From: Chloroflexi bacterium UBA4733
GTDB taxonomy: Bacteria; Chloroflexota; UBA4733
Assembly (NCBI GenBank): GCA_002404055.1
Contig: DHIZ01000069.1
Location: 26,646-51,188 of the forward strand
Direction: 5' to 3'
DNA: 24,543 bases
A program made the translations under genes and the position numbers. How positions within the stretch are numbered: position 1 is the stretch's first letter; each line of letters starts with the position of its first letter. The notes under the pieces are model-generated. The model was not told the DNA's origin, did no database searches, and worked only from the letters and a program-made list of their open reading frames with translations. Below are positions 21,544 through 24,543 of the stretch, piece by piece.

Positions 21544-23541
21544 CTACGCCCCGACATGCAACGTGCCCACGTTAATGGCGTTTGTGCCGTCCGGCTCGGT
21601 CAGCCGGGTCGCGCCATTATACAATCCCACGTGGATAGCGTAATCGCCGGGTGGTACCGTCGTCGGCAACTCCAGTGCAAAGCGGTCGCTCACCCGTTGG
21701 CCCGGCTGCCAGGTCGTTGTCGGCGAGAATCCCAGGTCCGGTGGGCTATCGTGCTGCGCGACCGTCTTGTCCGGCGAGGCCTTGACGTGGACGAACACGG
21801 TGTAGGGGACGTCCAGCGGCCGGATGTCCCGCCAATCGAGTTCCATGGGAATCAGGCCCCCCGGCTTGACAGATAACGGGATACGGGAGGAGTCCAGCGC
21901 GAAGGCGCCGCCAAGAACCGCCCCGTTCGGACGGACGGGTGCGGTGCTACGGGCCAGGAAAAGCTGGACGACGCTGCCGTCGATCATGGACGGGGGCAGT
22001 CCGAAGGCGTGGGTGGCGAGCGCCCGCTGCGCCACATCCACCGATGGTGCGTTTTCCACGAGCCAGATGCGCGCAGCGGAACGCGCTAGGCCCGTCGCGG
22101 TGTCGTTCCCCTGTGCCAGGGAATCTGCCAGGTACGCTTGCCCGGCAGTGTGGATCACGGCGGCCGGCAGTACACCGCCATCAAGGAGGTAACGGCCGCG
22201 GCGGGCCCTGTCGTTGAAGAGTAGCGCGTCACCCGGTTCAGCGTGGGTGGCCACATAGGCGAGCGCCTGATCATGGGACCAGTCGATGGGCGGGCTGCTG
22301 ACGAGGGTAACAAACCAGAACAACTGCATGGCAACGGCCACGCCGAGCCCCGCCGCGGCTCCGGCACGCCACCAGAAGCGGCAAGCCGTGAGCGCTCGGG
22401 CCTGCAATAGGGACGTGTAGGGGAGAAGGGGCAGCACATAGCGGCTCAATGAACCAATGTCGCTCCAGCGTAGCGTCGTGACGCCGACCTCGATCACGCC
22501 AAGGACCAGCGCCGCATTGAGTAAGCAGGTTGCATGCCGGACGGGCCGACCCGACGAGCGGCCTGTCGTTGACGCTGCCCCGCCTTTGATGACCTTCGCC
22601 GTGATCAGCGTGCCAAGCAGGAGTGCCAGGAGCCAGCCGACGTCGCCTGCGACGGCGCCGGTACTGACCGGCAGGCCGAAAAGGGCACGTGCCAGGCCAT
22701 CAGCGAACTCGCGCCCGTTCGGCAGGTGGGGGGCGCCGCCAAAGGTCGTCGTTCCGTGCGCCAGTTTGCCGGTGACGTGCGGCCAGACGTAGCCGTACCA
22801 CGGTAACGCTGCCAGGCAGCCGGCGGCCAGGGCGCCGTGCGCTGCTACGACACGCCGTCTGGCGTAAAGGAGTACCAGCGCTTCAACTGGCAATAGGAAC
22901 AGGTGGAAGTACCAGGTAAGGAGCGCGGCAGCACTGAGCACGGCCAGGCCGGCCAACCGTAGCATCCTAGTACCCGTGGTGGGGCTTGGTTTCCCGGAGA
23001 GGTCCAGCGTCAAGACAACGGTGGCCAGGGAGAGGGTGAGACCCAGACTGAAATCGCGAACAGTCGGCGCAAGAAAGAGCGTGGCCGGTGCGACGGCCAG
23101 TATGATCACGGCGAAAACGGCAAACCAGTCAGGCAACACGCGCCGACCGAGTTGATAAAGCAGCGGTAGCGCCGGCAGGCTCGCCGCAATGGCCAGATAC
23201 TTGGCTGTGAGGTAGTGCGCGCCGGCCAGCCAGAGCCAGCCCTTCAGCAGCACATAAAAGAGCGGCGGGTGGACGTCGTGCGCACTGAGGGCCAGCAGCT
23301 CGCCGAGAGGGCTGCGTGCCAGGTCAACGGAAAACGCGCCATCCAGTCCCAACTCAAGCCGGGGGAACGTATGCCAGTGTGCTCCCCAAGCGACAAGGAT
23401 CAGCAACGCTAAGGCGGCCAACGGACGGCGGGTACGGGGTACAACAGGTGTTGGGCCGAGGTCGGGCTGCCGGCGTGGCGCGGCTGACGTTGTCACTGGT
23501 GTCGCAACCTGAACGCCCCGCCCCACTCCGCTGCTGATCAC
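21544..23541 (-). CDS. GT39-like membrane glycosyltransferase (GT-C fold)
   Basis: A 665-aa polytopic membrane protein with a 40-residue cytoplasmic N-terminus and about ten hydrophobic helices up to about residue 400. The first periplasmic loop has GLDGAF (65-70) and HDVHPPLFY (88-96), as in dolichyl/polyprenyl-phosphate-mannose dependent GT39 enzymes (ArnT/PMT-like). Residues 400-500 form an extracytoplasmic linker. The last 130 residues form a beta-rich domain (MELDWRDIRPLDVPYTVFVH, GDYAIHVGLYN), common in Chloroflexota versions. It probably adds sugars to lipids or proteins outside the membrane. GGAG lies about 7 nt before the ATG. The gene ends 15 bp from the convergent GDPD gene. Confidence 0.85.
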   Translation of the reverse strand: MISSGVGRGVQVATPVTTSAAPRRQPDLGPTPVVPRTRRPLAALALLILVAWGAHWHTFPRLELGLDGAFSVDLARSPLGELLALSAHDVHPPLFYVLLKGWLWLAGAHYLTAKYLAIAASLPALPLLYQLGRRVLPDWFAVFAVIILAVAPATLFLAPTVRDFSLGLTLSLATVVLTLDLSGKPSPTTGTRMLRLAGLAVLSAAALLTWYFHLFLLPVEALVLLYARRRVVAAHGALAAGCLAALPWYGYVWPHVTGKLAHGTTTFGGAPHLPNGREFADGLARALFGLPVSTGAVAGDVGWLLALLLGTLITAKVIKGGAASTTGRSSGRPVRHATCLLNAALVLGVIEVGVTTLRWSDIGSLSRYVLPLLPYTSLLQARALTACRFWWRAGAAAGLGVAVAMQLFWFVTLVSSPPIDWSHDQALAYVATHAEPGDALLFNDRARRGRYLLDGGVLPAAVIHTAGQAYLADSLAQGNDTATGLARSAARIWLVENAPSVDVAQRALATHAFGLPPSMIDGSVVQLFLARSTAPVRPNGAVLGGAFALDSSRIPLSVKPGGLIPMELDWRDIRPLDVPYTVFVHVKASPDKTVAQHDSPPDLGFSPTTTWQPGQRVSDRFALELPTTVPPGDYAIHVGLYNGATRLTEPDGTNAINVGTLHVGA

Positions 23542-23736
23542 GCTCCAGTGTAGCGACCAGGAGCAGAGGCGGGTGCTTGGAGCAGAGGCCAGGCATCGCT
23601 ACCGTCGCGACGTGCCTCGCTGTAATGACGCGGGTAAGGAGTATGTCCATAGCATGGTGGGGAGTATTGCTGGCCGGCCCCTGGCCGATGGACGGCCATT
23701 GGCACAGGGTCAGGCGATCCGCTATGTGAGGCGTCG

Positions 23737-24510
23737 ATGCAAGTCTGGTGGCTCGGTGAATGGCTGGTGGGCCTTCAGCACGACATCACCCAAACGCTTG
23801 GCGACGCGGTCACCGCCGTGGTGAGCAACCAGTTGCTGTTTGCCGCCGGACTGTTGTTCTCGCTGGCATCAGCGTACTATAGCGTGCGCTTGAGCGTGCG
23901 CCTCCGCACCGGGACGCAGAAAACGGTGGAAGCGTTGGCGGACGCCGTTGACCTACGCGTATTCGGTGCGGCCGGACATTCTCGGCGTGTCGCTGCTCTT
24001 TCCATTGCGATTGCGCAGGCGATGGGGCTACGCCCGGCCGACGTTGCGCTCATCGGCCAGGCGGCGCGGGTCCACGACGTTGGGCAGATGGGGGTTGCCG
24101 ACACCCTGTTCAACAAGGCTGGTCCGCTGCTGGCGGACGAGCAGCGGCTCATGCAGCGCCACCCTATCCTGGGCGCCGAGCTTTTGGCCGGTTTTGCCGA
24201 CTATTCCCGCACAGGACCGTTGGTGCGCGGTCACCACGAGCGGCCCGATGGCCAGGGCTACCCAGATCGTCTGGTTGGGGAGCAGCTCCCACTGGGTTCG
24301 GCGATCATTGCTGTAGCAGAAGCGTTCGATGCGATGACCTCCCCGCGGCCATATCGTGGGGCACTCTCCATCATGGAAGCGGGCAATGAGCTACGACGTG
24401 GGCGCGGCGGCGCCTGGCATGCCGGGGCTGTGGATGCCCTGTTGACCCTGCGGGATCCCGGCGGGCGCAGCGGCGATGTGGCACGACGGTCCCCGGACGC
24501 GGCAGCCTGA
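23737..24510 (+). CDS. HD-GYP domain phosphohydrolase with N-terminal membrane helix
   Basis: A 257-aa protein. One hydrophobic helix (about 31-50) precedes a basic stretch and an HD-GYP domain. Metal ligands and signature residues are visible: H81, H113-D114, H142, H166-H167, the GYP of DGQGYP (174-176) and D198 in EAFDAM. These enzymes hydrolyse cyclic di-GMP or related dinucleotides. No sensor domain is present beyond the helix. The domain is slightly short at the C-terminus, where it ends in a charged tail. The start is ATG 23737; no strong ribosome binding site is seen. The gene is divergent from the glycosyltransferase gene, with 195 bp between them and no recognised site there. Confidence 0.88.
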   Translation: MQVWWLGEWLVGLQHDITQTLGDAVTAVVSNQLLFAAGLLFSLASAYYSVRLSVRLRTGTQKTVEALADAVDLRVFGAAGHSRRVAALSIAIAQAMGLRPADVALIGQAARVHDVGQMGVADTLFNKAGPLLADEQRLMQRHPILGAELLAGFADYSRTGPLVRGHHERPDGQGYPDRLVGEQLPLGSAIIAVAEAFDAMTSPRPYRGALSIMEAGNELRRGRGGAWHAGAVDALLTLRDPGGRSGDVARRSPDAAA

Positions 24511-24522
24511 GTAACGCGTCAG

Positions 24523-24543
24523 CTAAGCACGTAGCCAGAACAA
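24523..24543 (-). repeat. 21-nt dispersed repeat, copy 2 (cut by the window end)
   Basis: This is the exact reverse complement of 8365-8385. The match reaches the last base of the window, so the shared element probably continues beyond it. An assembly often ends at such a repeat, for example at an insertion sequence. Confidence 0.6.

Overview
The window is GC-rich bacterial DNA, most likely from an uncultured Chloroflexota lineage. I infer this from the gene style: an FtsB-like gene, secG and an oligopeptide-binding lipoprotein in a row, a GT39-type membrane glycosyltransferase, and small acidic ELWD-type proteins. No marker gene fixes the taxon. It has two unlike halves that meet at a tRNA-Ala(TGC) gene (12099-12171, minus strand).

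Left half (1-12171) is accessory DNA. It opens with the 3' end of a type III-like restriction helicase/nuclease that overlaps its DNA methyltransferase gene (1-3806). A lower-GC HEPN-like gene follows on the other strand (4094-4927). From about 5 to 12.1 kb there is a mosaic of small toxin-antitoxin-like genes. A two-gene module (a 'YRV' protein, then a 77-78 aa 'ALWD/ELWD' protein) occurs three times, at 5.0-5.7, 7.7-8.3 and 10.8-11.5 kb. A TumE-like toxin gene with a small upstream partner lies at 5791-6550. A second partner, with only a seven-codon toxin stub, sits directly downstream of the tRNA. An orphan HicB, an excisionase-like HTH gene, an integrase C-terminal remnant and a translationally coupled three-gene operon of unknown function (8910-10671) fill the rest.

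Two structures organise this half. First, the block [YRV gene, ALWD gene, minus-strand TA genes, tRNA-Ala fragment] at about 5.2-6.6 kb is repeated in the same order at about 10.8-12.1 kb, ending in the intact tRNA. A 28-nt stretch running from the tRNA anticodon loop to the T loop is present as a direct repeat at 6581-6608. This fits island accretion at the 3' half of tRNA-Ala. Second, a 218-bp MITE-like element (11005-11222) with terminal inverted repeats and a 9-bp target duplication has inserted into the third YRV copy. In each decayed pair the putative toxin is lost and the small partner is kept.

Right half (12256-24510) looks like ordinary chromosome. It holds a macro-domain/GH3 pair, a hypothetical gene, a periplasmic-binding-protein/GNAT pair, and the run thpR, ftsB-like, secG and peptide-binding lipoprotein. 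These are followed by a small membrane protein, a glycerophosphodiester phosphodiesterase, a GT39-like glycosyltransferase and an HD-GYP phosphohydrolase. The last 21 bases are the inverted copy of a sequence at 8365-8385, so the window probably ends inside a dispersed repeat.
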